A stretch of DNA of 64,000 nucleotides. Source: CAVVIH01 sp963748295. GTDB lineage: Bacteria; Acidobacteriota; Vicinamibacteria; Vicinamibacterales; 2-12-FULL-66-21. Below the pieces are notes generated by a model, which did no database searches, was not told the origin of the DNA, and saw only the letters and a program-made list of their open reading frames with translations. This document shows positions 21,341 to 30,905 of the stretch, piece after piece. The position numbers and the translations under genes are program-made. Each line of letters begins with the position of its first letter. Position 1 is the first letter of the stretch. The stretch is from NCBI GenBank assembly GCA_963748295.1, contig CAVVIH010000001.1:248001-312000 (forward strand), written 5' to 3'.

Positions 21341-23013
21341 TCAATCAGCACGAACAACAGCGTCAGCCCAGACGATAGTGTCGGCCCAGACAATAGTGTC
21401 AGCCCACACGATGGTGTCGGCCCAGACGATTGTGTCCGACCACACCAGCGTGTCGGCCCAGACGATGGTGTCGGCCCAGACGATGGTGTCGGCCCAGACG
21501 ATGGTGTCAGCCCAGACGATGGTGTCAGCCCAGACGATAGTGTCGGCCCAGACGATAGTGTCGGCCCAGACGATGGTCTTAGCTCTCGATTTCTGAGAAA
21601 TCGCGTATCGAGGGAGGAGTCCTTGTGGAGTGGATGCGTCATTGAATGCCAGACCCGACCGAAGGACTATCTCTCCGCCGATACTGATCGGCCCGCGATA
21701 AGTTTCTTCGCCAGCCCCACCGCCGCCAGCGCATTCAGGCTCCCCGCCCCCGCCTCGATCAGCCCGGCCCCCTTCACCCGCGAGCTCGTGACCTGCAGGA
21801 TCAGCTTGATCTCCGCCGGCGACAGGTTCGGCCGCGCCTCGAGGACCAAAGCGGCGGCGCCCGAGACGACGGCGGTCGACATGCTCGTGCCGCTCATCTC
21901 CATGTAGGCGCTGGTGCCGTCGCTCGTCACCACCCGCTCGGGATAATCCCGCGCCAGCGTGCTCGAGGCCATCACCGCCGACACGATGCGATTGCCCGGC
22001 GCCGCGAGCTCCGGCTTGAGCACGCCGTCGATCACGGACGGACCGCGCGAGCTGTAGGTCGCCATGATGTCGTCGGACCGCTCGGCGGTGCCGCGCGTGT
22101 TGAGCGCCCCCACCGTCAGCGCGAACGGCGAGTTGCCCGGCGACACGATTCCGCCCACCACCGGCTTCCCGTCGTCGGTCTTGCCGAAGTTGCCGGCCGC
22201 CGCGACGACGAGGATGCCCTCTTCGGTCGCCCGCTGCACGGCCTGGCACAGCGGATCGTCCTTGTACGACTCCAGCACCGGCTTGCCGAGCGAGAGGTTG
22301 ATGATCCGGATGTTGTATTCGCGCTGGTGTGCGACGGCCCAGTCGATCGCTTCGATCACGTCGCTGGTCGTGCCCGACCCGTCGTCGCTGATCGCGCGGA
22401 GGCTGACGATGTGCGCGCCCGGCGCCACGCCGCGTTCACCGGCGGCGCCGCCCGAGATGATGCCCGCGACGTGCGTGCCGTGGCCGTAGCCGTCCGGATC
22501 GCCCGAGGACGAGTCCGTGAAATCAACCGACGCCACCACGCGGCCCGCGAGGTCGCGGTGATTGCCGACGCCGGAGTCGATGATCGCGACGCCGATGCCG
22601 CGGCCGGAATACGCGGAGATGCCCTGGAGCGCCCCGCTCCACACCTGGTCGGCGCCAATCGCGCTGGTCGTGACGGCCATCATCCGCCGCACCGGCGCAT
22701 CGCTCGAAACGGAGTCGACCTCGGGGTCCTGCGTCAGCGCATCCAGCTGACCGCCGCTGACTTCGAGAACCGCGCCGTTCCGGAGCGTCTTGAGGACGCG
22801 GACGCCGTACCGGGTCGCGAGCGTGTCGATCTGCTCGCGGCTGCCCGAGACGATGACCCGAGTGCTCGACTGGTCCCCAGCCGCCAGTCGGTCGACAAGA
22901 TCCTTCGACAGCCGCGCCCGCCGAGGGCCGGCCTGTGCCGCCGCAACCACCAGTAGCGCGATCGCCAGGGTGGCGAGGCTGCGGAGAAACGTGCGTCGAA
23001 CGAGAGTCATCAT
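21341..23013 (-). CDS. secreted S8 serine protease with IVWADT tail, one apparent frameshift
   Basis: The protein starts with a signal peptide (FLRSLATLAIALLVVAAAQA), then an inhibitor-I9-like propeptide region (VIVSGSREQIDTLATRYGV) and a subtilisin domain. The catalytic Asp is in VAIIDSGVG, His in GHGTHVAGI, Ser in MSGTSMSTAV, and the oxyanion Asn in AAAGNFGKT. After the catalytic domain one base is missing near 21697; restoring it joins KKLIAG to PISIGGEIVLRSG and runs into about 13 hexapeptide repeats (IVWADT, with one LVWSDT and a degenerate last unit). The full length is about 558 residues. The tail may be a secretion, surface or self-processing element; its role is unknown. Confidence 0.87.
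21343..21580 (-). repeat. 18-bp tandem repeat coding for IVWADT hexapeptides
   Basis: About 13 contiguous 18-base units (plus-strand unit gacgatagtgtcggccca and variants) have no spacers. On the minus strand each encodes T-I-V-W-A-D. Most differences between units are silent (agt/ggt, cag/cgg) or swap a single residue (LVWSD at about 21430-21450), so purifying selection acts on the peptide. The array forms the C-terminal tail of the S8 protease and is less GC-rich than the catalytic domain. Confidence 0.9.
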
Positions 23014-23332
23014 GTGACCGCCGCCTAAGTTATTCAGTCAGCAGGGAAATCAGGTGGACGCGGGTAATGAAGGCACGCGACGTGCCACTCTCATCAATTG
23101 ATGCCGATCGCCGATCGGCGGCGGGCGCTGATATGTCAGGAACGAACTCTTTGGTGCAGTTTAGTTGCGAGGAAGAAAACCTGTCGGCTACCATGTGCAC
23201 ATCCCGGAATCACGTGCGCACGGTGATCAGCCAACAAGTTGGCCGCCCCGGCCAAAATCGGCATCTGGGTAGCGCTTACCCGCCGAAATAGCTAGGAAAA
23301 CCCGCATTTGGCACCGGGCAAGTAATTGGCCG
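23014..23332. other. divergent intergenic region, no gene seen
   Basis: These 319 bases separate the minus-strand S8 protease from the plus-strand ABC importer and must hold both promoters. The stretch is less GC-rich than its flanks. It contains a perfect dyad, gccgatcgccgatcggc with centre near 23110, that could be an operator. I see no tRNA, no convincing -35/-10 pair and no supported small gene. Confidence 0.4.
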
Positions 23333-25088
23333 GTGAGTTCATTAGTGGCCCGAACATCGAAGACGCTCGGTCTCATCGTGATCCTCGGGATCGCCGCCGG
23401 CGCCGCGTGGCGCTTCAGGACGCACGCGCCGGACGCGGTGCCGGACCGCGAAAACCTGCGCATTGTTCGCGGCGGCGAGCTGGTCGCCTCGCTTCGATCC
23501 GATCCCGCGACCTACAACCGCTACATCCGGCCGGGGGCCAGCGCGGCGACCGAGGTGGTCACGCAGCTCGTTCACGCGCGGCTGATCCGGGTCAACAGGT
23601 CGACGGATGAAATCGAGCCGTCGCTCGCCGAATCGTGGACCCGATCGGACGATGGATTGACTTACACCCTCCGGCTGCGCCGGGATGCGGCCTTCTCGGA
23701 CGGGATGCCGTTCACGTCGGCTGATGTCCTTTTCTCGTTCCGCGCAGCGTACGACGAGGGGGTGAAGAGTCCGATTCGGACGTCACTGGAGGTCGCCGGC
23801 AAGCCGTTGCAGGTTACCGCGCCGGATTCGAACACGGTGGTGATCGTGTTTCCGCAGGCGTTTGCGCCCGGCCTCCGGCTGCTGGACAACCTGCCGATTC
23901 TCCCAAAGCACAAGCTCGAAGCGGCCCTCAACGGCGGCACGTTCGCCGAGCAGTGGGCCCCATCGAAGCCTCTTGGCGACATCGCCGGCCTGGGTCCGTT
24001 CACGCTCGTCGAGCACGTGTCGGGCCAGCGGCTGGTGTTCGCCCGGAACCCGCGATACTTCCGCAAGGACGACCGGGGTGAATCGCTGCCGTATCTCGAT
24101 CGCCTGACGCTGGCAATCGTTCCGGACCAGAACACCGAAGCGCTTCGCCTCGAGGCGGGGGAGACCGACCTCATGGTGAATGGCGAGATCCGGCCGCAGG
24201 ATTACGCGGCGTTCAAGCGCGCCGCGGACGAAGGCCGCGTCCGGCTCCTCGATGTCGGGGTCGGCCTCGACCCTGATTTCCTGTCATTCAACCTGCGGGC
24301 CGCGAAGCAGGCCGATCCGCGCTGGGGGTGGCTCGGACGCCGCGAGTTCCGTCAGGCGATCGCGTGGGGGGTCGATCGGCAGGCGATCGCCGACACGGTG
24401 TACCTCGGGGCGGCGGTTCCCATCTCGACGCCGGTCTCGCCCGGCAACCGGACCTGGTACTCGAAGGACCTGCCGGCGTTCAATCACGATCCGGCGCGGG
24501 CGCGGCAGCTGCTCGCGTCGCTCGGCCTGCGCGATGCGAACGGGGACGGTACTCTCGAGGACAAGTCCGGCGCGCCCGTGCGCTTCTCGATCCTGACCCA
24601 GGGCGGTCACAACCGCGAGCGAGTCGTCTCCGTTCTGCAGTCGCAGCTGGGCGCCCTCGGAATCGCGATCGACATCGTCGCGCTCGATCAGGGAGGCCTC
24701 TTCCAGCGGTGGAGCTCCGGCGACTACGACGCGATGTACTTCGGTCTCCAGGCCAGTTCCACCGACCCCTGGCTCAATCCCGAGGTACTGGCTCAGCTCC
24801 GGAGGATTTCACTTGTGGAATCCGGCGCAACCAGCGCCGGCGACCGATTGGGAGGCCCGCATCGATACGCTGATGCGATCGACGGCCGGCGCACCGGATC
24901 TGGCCGCGCGCCAATCGGCATTTGCCGACGTTCAGCGCATCCTGATCGAAGAGCTGCCCGCCATCTACTTCGTGACCCCGCGGCTGACCCTTGCGACGTC
25001 GCACAAGGTGGTGAACCCGACACCGGCGCCGCAGAGTCCGCAACTGCTCTGGCGTGCCGAGACCCTCGCCTCGGCCGGCGCGCGCTGA
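23333..25088 (+). CDS. peptide-type ABC transporter substrate-binding protein, one apparent frameshift
   Basis: The GTG at 23333 gives an N-terminal membrane/signal segment (TLGLIVILGIAAGAAW). The mature part is a family 5 extracellular solute-binding protein: RGGELVASLRSDPATYNRY, then LAESWTRSDDGLTYTLRLR and a long two-lobed fold. An extra base in GGTAC (24784-24788) breaks the frame; removing it gives DPWLNPEYWLSSGGFHLWNP and the natural C-terminus SAGAR. The protein is about 585 residues. It should capture oligopeptides or similar solutes for the two permeases directly downstream; the stop is 1 base before the next start. Substrate is unknown, but neighbouring secreted proteases make peptides a reasonable guess. 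Confidence 0.87.
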
Positions 25089-25089
25089 C

Positions 25090-26037
25090 GTGCCTCCAGG
25101 TTTCCTGCGCTTCGTCGTCCGCCGCACCATTTTTGCCGCGCTTCTCGTCGTGGTGGTGTCGTCGGCCGCCCTGGCGTTGATCTCGGCGGCCCCCGGCGGG
25201 CACCTCGCCGGCTTCGACCTGACCCCCGAGATCGTCGCCGCGGAGCGGGCGCGCCTCGGACTGGATCGGCCGTTCATCCAGCAGTACGCAGACTGGCTCG
25301 GGAAAGCGATCCGGCTCGACTTCGGCGAATCCCTCAGATATCGACGGCCGGTTCAGGATCTCGTCAGGGAGCGCGCCTGGAACACCGTGGTGCTTGGCAG
25401 CGCCGCACTCCTGCTCGCGACGGTGCTCGGAATTCCGGCGGGGATTTTCACCGGCAGCCGCACGAGCGCGCTCGCATCGCTGATGCGAGGCGTGTCGATG
25501 GTGCTGCTGTCGGTGCCGCCGCTGGTGACGTCTTTCTTGCTGCTGTACATCGCGGCGCGGACGCGCTGGCTGCCGGTCGGCGGGTTCGGCGGCGGCGCGC
25601 CGTCGAACGGCGCCCAGATGCTTCTGTATCTCGTCTTGCCGTGCCTCGCGCTGGCGATGCCGATGGCGGCGACGCTCGAACGCCTTCAATCACAGACGAT
25701 GCGCGACGCGATGATGGAACCGAGCATCGAGGCGGCACGCGCGCGCGGATGTTCGATCGCCCGGGTGATCTGGCGGCACGCGCTGCGCCTTTCGCTCAAG
25801 CCGGTCGTCGCCCTCTACGGGATCTTCCTCGGCAGCGTGCTGAGCGGATCGTTTGCGGTTGAAATCATCATGTCGTGGCCGGGGCTTGGCGCGCTGACGT
25901 ATGAGGCGCTCGTCGCGAGAGATCTCTTTCTCGTCGCCGGCTGTGCCGCGGCCGGCGCCGCCTTCCTCGCCGCCGGCGTACTCGTATCCGACATTGCGCT
26001 CGCCGTCATCGATCCACGCGTCACGGAGGCGCATTGA
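25090..26037 (+). CDS. ABC transporter permease, DppB type
   Basis: I place the start at the GTG at 25090, one base after the binding-protein stop, giving MPPGFLRFVVRRTIFAALLV; an upstream in-frame start would overlap that gene. The 315-residue protein has the DppB/OppB layout: an N-terminal membrane anchor, a periplasmic loop with RARLGLDRPFIQQYADWL, and a multi-span core. The EAA loop reads EAARARGCSIARVIWRHALR, which contacts the ATPase. It pairs with the downstream permease, overlapping it by 4 bases. No ATP-binding genes follow, so the ATPases must be encoded elsewhere. Confidence 0.9.
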   Translation: MPPGFLRFVVRRTIFAALLVVVVSSAALALISAAPGGHLAGFDLTPEIVAAERARLGLDRPFIQQYADWLGKAIRLDFGESLRYRRPVQDLVRERAWNTVVLGSAALLLATVLGIPAGIFTGSRTSALASLMRGVSMVLLSVPPLVTSFLLLYIAARTRWLPVGGFGGGAPSNGAQMLLYLVLPCLALAMPMAATLERLQSQTMRDAMMEPSIEAARARGCSIARVIWRHALRLSLKPVVALYGIFLGSVLSGSFAVEIIMSWPGLGALTYEALVARDLFLVAGCAAAGAAFLAAGVLVSDIALAVIDPRVTEAH

Positions 26038-27059
26038 CACGCCCTGCGCCGCGCGCGATCGGCATCGCGATCATCGCCCTGCTTGCGGCCGCCGCCGCCG
26101 GAGCGAACGTCATTCGCGTCAATGCTCCCGATCGGCAGTTCTCCGATTTCGTATTCGCGCCGCCCATGCCGATCCGAATCTTCGATCGCGATGGCACGCT
26201 GCGGATGCCGTTCGTCTATCCCTTGCGTCTTCAGAGCCGGCTCGAACGCACCTTCGCCGAAGACCGTGATCATCCGATGCCGCTGCGGTTTTTTTCGGGG
26301 GGCAAGCTGATTACCACGGCTGACAGCGGGTCGCCATGGTTCCCGCTCGGAACCGACGCGCTCGGCCGGGACGTTTTCGCGCGGCTCGCCACCGGCAGCC
26401 GCCTCTCGCTCGGCGTGGCGTTCGCGGCCGCCGCGGGCGCGTTGCTGATCGGCGCGCTGGCCGGCGCGATCGCCGGACTCCTGGGCGGGCGCATCGACGA
26501 CGTGCTGATGCGTGTGTCGGAATTCATCCTCGCGCTGCCGGCGCTCTACGTGGTCCTGGCACTGCGGGCCGCGGCGCCGCTCATCCTCAGCACGGCGCAG
26601 ATCTTCTGGATCATGGTCACCGTCTTCGCGCTCGTCGGATGGCCCTTCGCGGCGCGCGGCGTCCGCGCCATCGTTGCCGCCGAACGGACACGGGAGTACG
26701 CAGAAGCTGCGCGATCGATCGGCGCTTCCCGTACGCGTTTGTTGCTACGTCACCTCCTGCCTGCCACGCGTGGCTTTCTCGTCGTGCAGGCAACCCTGCT
26801 CCTCCCGGCGTTCATCCTGGCTGAAGCGACTCTGTCCTTTGCAGGTCTTGGATTTGGCGAGCCGACACCGAGCTGGGGAGTGATGCTTCAGGAGGCGGGC
26901 AGGGGGCGCACACTCGCCGATGCTCCCTGGCTCCTGGCCCCCGCCGGCGCGATTGCCGCCCTCGTTTTTGCCGTCAACCTCTTCACAGGAGCGACCGTTT
27001 CTGCACACCCGCGCCTGACGTCATCAGATAAATCACGCGTTATCAATGATTTATCGTGA
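26034..27059 (+). CDS. ABC transporter permease, DppC type
   Basis: A TTG start at 26034 overlaps the stop of the preceding permease (TTGA). The 341-residue protein has one N-terminal membrane segment, an extended periplasmic region of about 80 residues (FSDFVFAPPMPIRIF onward), the DppC signature HPxGTDxxGRD-like LGTDALGRDVFARL, and five further spans. The EAA loop is AEAARSIGASRTRLLLRHLLP. It completes the translocation pore with the DppB-type partner. The last 20 residues (SSDKSRVINDLS) are polar and leave the core fold. It is the last gene of the importer cluster. Confidence 0.89.
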   Translation: MTRPAPRAIGIAIIALLAAAAAGANVIRVNAPDRQFSDFVFAPPMPIRIFDRDGTLRMPFVYPLRLQSRLERTFAEDRDHPMPLRFFSGGKLITTADSGSPWFPLGTDALGRDVFARLATGSRLSLGVAFAAAAGALLIGALAGAIAGLLGGRIDDVLMRVSEFILALPALYVVLALRAAAPLILSTAQIFWIMVTVFALVGWPFAARGVRAIVAAERTREYAEAARSIGASRTRLLLRHLLPATRGFLVVQATLLLPAFILAEATLSFAGLGFGEPTPSWGVMLQEAGRGRTLADAPWLLAPAGAIAALVFAVNLFTGATVSAHPRLTSSDKSRVINDLS

Positions 27060-27371
27060 CTGTCTCAAGAGTGTTCCAGACCTGACATCGGTGTGACGGA
27101 ATTGAACATAGGGGTAACCCACTAATTGCTTGCTATTTAGCCTTCCGTCAAAGACAAATTACAGCCTTGTATGTTCCAGGATGGTGCACGATGATCGTCC
27201 TGAGGCCCGGTCCAACAGTTCCGTATTTCTCAGCAAGTCTCAGTTCGGCAAGTAGATAGCTCACCTTTGCGCAAGCCCGGCCGTCGTGGCCGACGCCTTG
27301 CTCTGCCGGTGGCTGTCAACAAGGTGTGTCTTCGCCGCCCGCGGGCGCACACACCCAGGAGCAAAAAGACC
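27060..27371. other. AT-richer intergenic region before GNAT-protease-GNAT operon
   Basis: This 312-base stretch is visibly less GC-rich in its first half and holds ggggtaaccc, a small dyad near 27111. It should carry the promoter for the following operon. I see no clear sigma-70 pair, no riboswitch fold I can support and no small gene. An in-frame extension of the GNAT gene back to 27267 is possible, but its composition is Arg-rich and not GNAT-like. Confidence 0.4.
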
Positions 27372-28025
27372 ATGGCGACCTCGATGTCAGACCCCGTCGG
27401 ACAGCAGCTCGCGACGAACGTGATTCCGGCGGCAGTCCAGGAAAGTGACTGGCGCAAGCGGCTCCCGGTGATCGCGGGGCGCGGCGTCACCCTGCGCGAG
27501 TTGCGGGCCGGCGACGCGCCGGCGTTGCTCGAGTTGCTCGCGACCAGCGAGGTCGCCCAGTTCATTTCGCCGCCACCGACGACGGTCGACGGGTTCGAGC
27601 GCTTCATTTCATGGGCGCAGCAGGAACAGCGGGAAGGCCGCTACGTGTGCTTCGCGGTCGTGCCCGAGGGCATGTCGACGGCGGTCGGGATCTTTCAGGT
27701 TCGGAAGCTCGAACCGCAGCTCGGCACCGCCGAGTGGGGTTTCGCGCTCGGCCGCGCCTACTGGGGCTCGGGAATCTTCGCGGCTTCGGCGCGGCTCGTC
27801 GTCGACTTCGCGTTCGAGACCGTCGGCGTGCATCGTCTCGAAGCGCGTGCGGCGGTCGCGAACGGGCGCGGCAACGGCGCGCTCGCGAAAATCGGCGCGG
27901 TGAAGGAAGGTCTGCTGCGCAGGAGCTTCCTGCGGCACGGGCAGTATCACGACCAGACGCTCTGGTCGATCGTGCGGGAAGACTGGCGGCGGTCGAAAGC
28001 AGTGTGGGGGGACGTGGTGCACTGA
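27372..28025 (+). CDS. GNAT N-acetyltransferase (RimJ/RimL-like), copy 1
   Basis: I choose the ATG at 27372 because AGGAG lies 10 bases before it. The 217-residue protein has a GNAT domain from about residue 35: VTLRELRAGDAPALLEL at the start, AEWGFALGRAYWGSGIFAA at the acetyl-CoA region, and HRLEARAAVANGRGNGAL in the last core helix, as in RimJ/RimL acetyltransferases. It is a close paralogue of the GNAT gene after the S8 protease, sharing SDWR-KLPV and ISPPPTT-GFERFI. The natural substrate is unknown. Its position directly before a protease with repeat tails suggests it may modify that product or a shared target, which is inference. Confidence 0.87.
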   Translation: MATSMSDPVGQQLATNVIPAAVQESDWRKRLPVIAGRGVTLRELRAGDAPALLELLATSEVAQFISPPPTTVDGFERFISWAQQEQREGRYVCFAVVPEGMSTAVGIFQVRKLEPQLGTAEWGFALGRAYWGSGIFAASARLVVDFAFETVGVHRLEARAAVANGRGNGALAKIGAVKEGLLRRSFLRHGQYHDQTLWSIVREDWRRSKAVWGDVVH

Positions 28026-28047
28026 TTCCGAAAAGCTCTTTGACCCA

Positions 28048-28066
28048 CCGCCCGCGAAACGGGCGG
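28048..28066 (+). other. stem-loop between GNAT copy 1 and S8 protease
   Basis: ccgcccg/cgggcgg form a 7-bp GC stem with a cgaaa loop, 22 bases after the GNAT stop. No T-run follows, so this is not a classic intrinsic terminator. It could be an RNA processing or stability element setting the ratio between the two products, or coincidence in GC-rich DNA. Confidence 0.4.
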
Positions 28067-28131
28067 GTATCCAGAGCGGCGACAACGTGACCACTTCCGG
28101 AAGCGACGGAAGGTATAGAAGGGACGGAGTG

Positions 28132-30211
28132 ATGCAGTTCCGATGGGTTAACCGAACGTGGGCGGTCAGGATCCTGGCCCTCGCGTGCTTGACGGGGGTG
28201 ATTGCCCCGCCGGCAGCGCAGGCCGAGAGCTACCGCAACCGCCAGCTCGAAAAGCAGCTCGAGCAGATCGAGAGGCAGGCGAAGGAGCAGGAGGACGCGC
28301 AGTACGGAAAGCGCGGACGGCTCCACGACCTGAAGTCGCTGCGCGAGAAGGGCCGGATTCGCGTCCTCGTGATGCTGAAGCCTGGCTCGGATGGCTCTCA
28401 GCTCGACGAAGCAGCTTGGCGGCCGCCTCGCCCGGGAGTTCCGCTTCTCGAACTTCGCGGCGCTCGATCTGCCGATGGGCCAGCTGAAGAAGCTCGCGCG
28501 TTACAGCGACGTTCTCTCCGTCCACCTGGATCGCGACATCGCCGGCGACATGACCCGCGAGATGAGCGCGATTGGCGCACGCTACGTCCAGGAGCAATAC
28601 GGCTTCGACGGGAGGGGCGTGGGCGTCGCGGTGATCGACTCGGGGATCACCGGATGGCACGACGACCTGACCTATCAGGGCACTTCGGCCAAGGTGCGCG
28701 TGGTGAATGGCCAGCGCGTGGCGGCGTTCGTCGACTTCGTCGAAGGCACGACGACGCCGCATGACGACTTCGGCCACGGCACGCACGTCGCCGGCATCAT
28801 TGCCGGCAACGGCTACGACTCGGACGGCGCGCGCGCCGGCGTCGCCCCCGCAGCGCACATCGTCAGCCTCCGCGTGCTCGACGATCAGGGCTTCGGCGTG
28901 ATCAGCGACGTCATGGCGGCGCTCGAGTGGGCGGTAGCGAACAAGGCGGCGCACAACATCCGCGTCATCAACATGTCGGTGGGCGCGGGCGTGCACGAAT
29001 CCTACAACACCGACCCGCTGACGCTTGCGGCGAAGCACGCGGTGGAGTCGGGCATCGTCGTCGTCGCGGCCGCGGGCAACCTCGGCAAGACGAGCGACGG
29101 CAAGATCCTCTACGGCGGCATCTGCGCGCCCGGCAACGCACCCTGGGTGCTGACGGTCGGCGCGTCGGACACGAAGGGCACGGCGACGCGATTCGACGAC
29201 TCGGTCGCGCCGTACAGTTCGCGTGGGCCCTCGCTGATTGATCACGCCGCCAAGCCCGACGTCGTCGCGCCTGGCACCAGCATCGTTTCGCTTGCGGATC
29301 CGAACAGCCTGCTTTACACCGCACGGGCCGGATCCCTCGTTCGCGGCACGCACCCGATGGCGACCAAGCCTTACCTGTCGCTGACCGGCACGAGCATGGC
29401 GGCGCCGATGGTGTCGGGCACGGTCGCGCTGATGCTGCAGGCGAACCCGACGCTCACGCCGAACCTCGTCAAGGCGGTGCTGCAGTTCACGGCGTTCGAC
29501 AGCGGTGACGCAGATCCGCTGACCGAAGGCGCCGGCTTCCTGAACGCACGCGGTGCGGTCGACCTGGTGCGCTACTTCAAGACTGCGACGTACGGGTCGC
29601 GGTACCCGGTCTCGAGCAGCTGGAGCCAGCAGATTCTGTGGGGCAACTACCAGCTGAGCGGCGGCGTGCTGTCGCCGACCGCGAGCGCCTGGGGCCTCGA
29701 CATCGTCTGGGGCACCGCACTTGACCGCGAGGGCCGGAACATCGTCTGGGGCACGCTCTGCGACGACGACTGCGAAAACATCGTGTGGGGCACGGACATC
29801 GTGTGGGGCACGGACATCGTGTGGGGCACGAACATCGTCTGGGGCACCTACGGTGACGGCGAGAACATCGTCTGGGGCACCCTCGATGATCTGGGCAGCA
29901 GCCGCAACATCGTCTGGGGCACGCTTTGCGAGGGCCGCAACTGCCGCGACATCGTCTGGGGCACCGACATCGTCTGGGGCACGGACATCGTCTGGGGCAC
30001 CGACATCGTGTGGGGCACGGCGCTCGACCTCGAAGACGTGGTCTGGGGGACGATGGCCGATTTCGAGAACATCGTCTGGGGCACGAGCGGCGCCGACGAG
30101 GACGGACCGATGTATGACGACCCGGAGGGGACCATAGGGATCTTCCCGCTCCTGCCGGATGAGGAAATCTCCATCAGCCTGACGCTGATGCCAGCCGGGG
30201 GAGGTCTCTAA
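28132..30211 (+). CDS. secreted S8 serine protease with DIVWGT tail, one apparent frameshift
   Basis: The ATG at 28132 gives a signal peptide (AVRILALACLTGVIAPPAAQA). A charged coiled-coil (EKQLEQIERQAKEQEDAQ) and a propeptide-like region (IRVLVMLKPG) follow. Near 28400 one extra base breaks the frame; the restored sequence reads through LGGRLAREFRFSNFAALDL into the subtilisin domain. The triad is in VAVIDSGITG, GHGTHVAGIIAG and LTGTSMAAPMVSG, with oxyanion Asn in AAAGNLGKT. The C-terminus has 14 [DN][IV]VWGT units, some separated by acidic linkers with Cys pairs (LCDDDCE, LCEGRNCR). The stop overlaps the next start by one base (taATG). The protein is about 693 residues. It is a paralogue of the S8 gene at 21.3-23.0 kb. 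Confidence 0.88.
29699..30085 (+). repeat. DIVWGT hexapeptide repeat region in S8 protease
   Basis: Fourteen units of D/N-I/V-V-W-G-T lie in two uninterrupted blocks (29780-29850 and 29948-30020) and several units spaced by 3-8 residue acidic linkers. The core codons are nearly invariant (atcgt[cg]tggggcac), while linkers vary in length, so units appear to have duplicated singly. A degenerate ILWGN sits just before, near 29634. Unlike the IVWADT array of the paralogue, spacing is irregular. Confidence 0.9.
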
Positions 30212-30879
30212 TGGAGAAGATGCCTTTCCACGAGTCAGAACAAATCGGCGACGTGCACGCCGTGATGATGGCTGCGTCGACGGAGCAGGTGACGACGAGC
30301 GACTGGCGTCAGAAGCTGCCGGTGCTCACCGGGTCGATGGTCACGCTGCGCGAGCTGCGGCTGTCGGATGCGCCGTCGCTGCTGTCGATGCTCTCGACCG
30401 AGGAAGTGGCGCGATTCATCTCGCCGCCGCCGACGACGATCGAGGGGTTCGAGCGATTCATCGCCTGGACGCATCGTGAGCGGGCGGTCGGCGCGTATGT
30501 CTGCTTCGCGGTGGTTCCGCACGGCATGGACACTGCCGTCGGGATCTTCCAGGTGCGTCAGCTCGATCCTGGATTCAGCACCGCCGAGTGGGGCTTCGCG
30601 ATTGGATCCCCGTTCTGGGGCACGGGCGTGTTCGTCGACGGCGCGAAAATGGTGATCGACTTCACCTTCGAGGTCGTCGGGTCGCACCGGCTCGAAGCGC
30701 GTGCGGCGGTGGCCAACGGCCGCGGCAACGGCGCGCTGCGCAAGATGGGCGCGAGCCAGGAAGGGGTGCTGCGCAAGTCGTTCCTGAGGGATGGCGAGTA
30801 TCTCGATCAGACCCTCTGGACGATCGTCGAAGACGACTGGCGGCGGAACCGGACGCCCGGCACGCCGCGCGTCCACTGA
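30211..30879 (+). CDS. GNAT N-acetyltransferase (RimJ/RimL-like), copy 2
   Basis: The ATG at 30211 shares its A with the TAA stop of the S8 protease, a tight coupling. The 222-residue protein parallels copy 1 throughout: VTLRELRLSDAPSLLSML, AEWGFAIGSPFWGTGVFV (acetyl-CoA region) and HRLEARAAVANGRGNGAL. The first 30 residues differ from copy 1. It is the last gene before a strong terminator, so copy 1, protease and copy 2 likely form one transcription unit. Function beyond acetyl transfer is unknown. Confidence 0.88.
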   Translation: MEKMPFHESEQIGDVHAVMMAASTEQVTTSDWRQKLPVLTGSMVTLRELRLSDAPSLLSMLSTEEVARFISPPPTTIEGFERFIAWTHRERAVGAYVCFAVVPHGMDTAVGIFQVRQLDPGFSTAEWGFAIGSPFWGTGVFVDGAKMVIDFTFEVVGSHRLEARAAVANGRGNGALRKMGASQEGVLRKSFLRDGEYLDQTLWTIVEDDWRRNRTPGTPRVH

Positions 30880-30905
30880 CGCCTGGTCCATCGTTTGGGA
30901 GGAGA

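Noticed and set aside
21343..21580. CRISPR-like periodicity
   Set aside because: Units are 18 bases, contiguous, without spacers, and in frame with a protease tail.
21324..21596. Plus-strand repeat protein (MVSAQT units) opposite the IVWADT array
   Set aside because: It is the antisense reading of the 18-bp repeat. The minus strand continues a signal-bearing protease and shows codon-level conservation of the hexapeptide.
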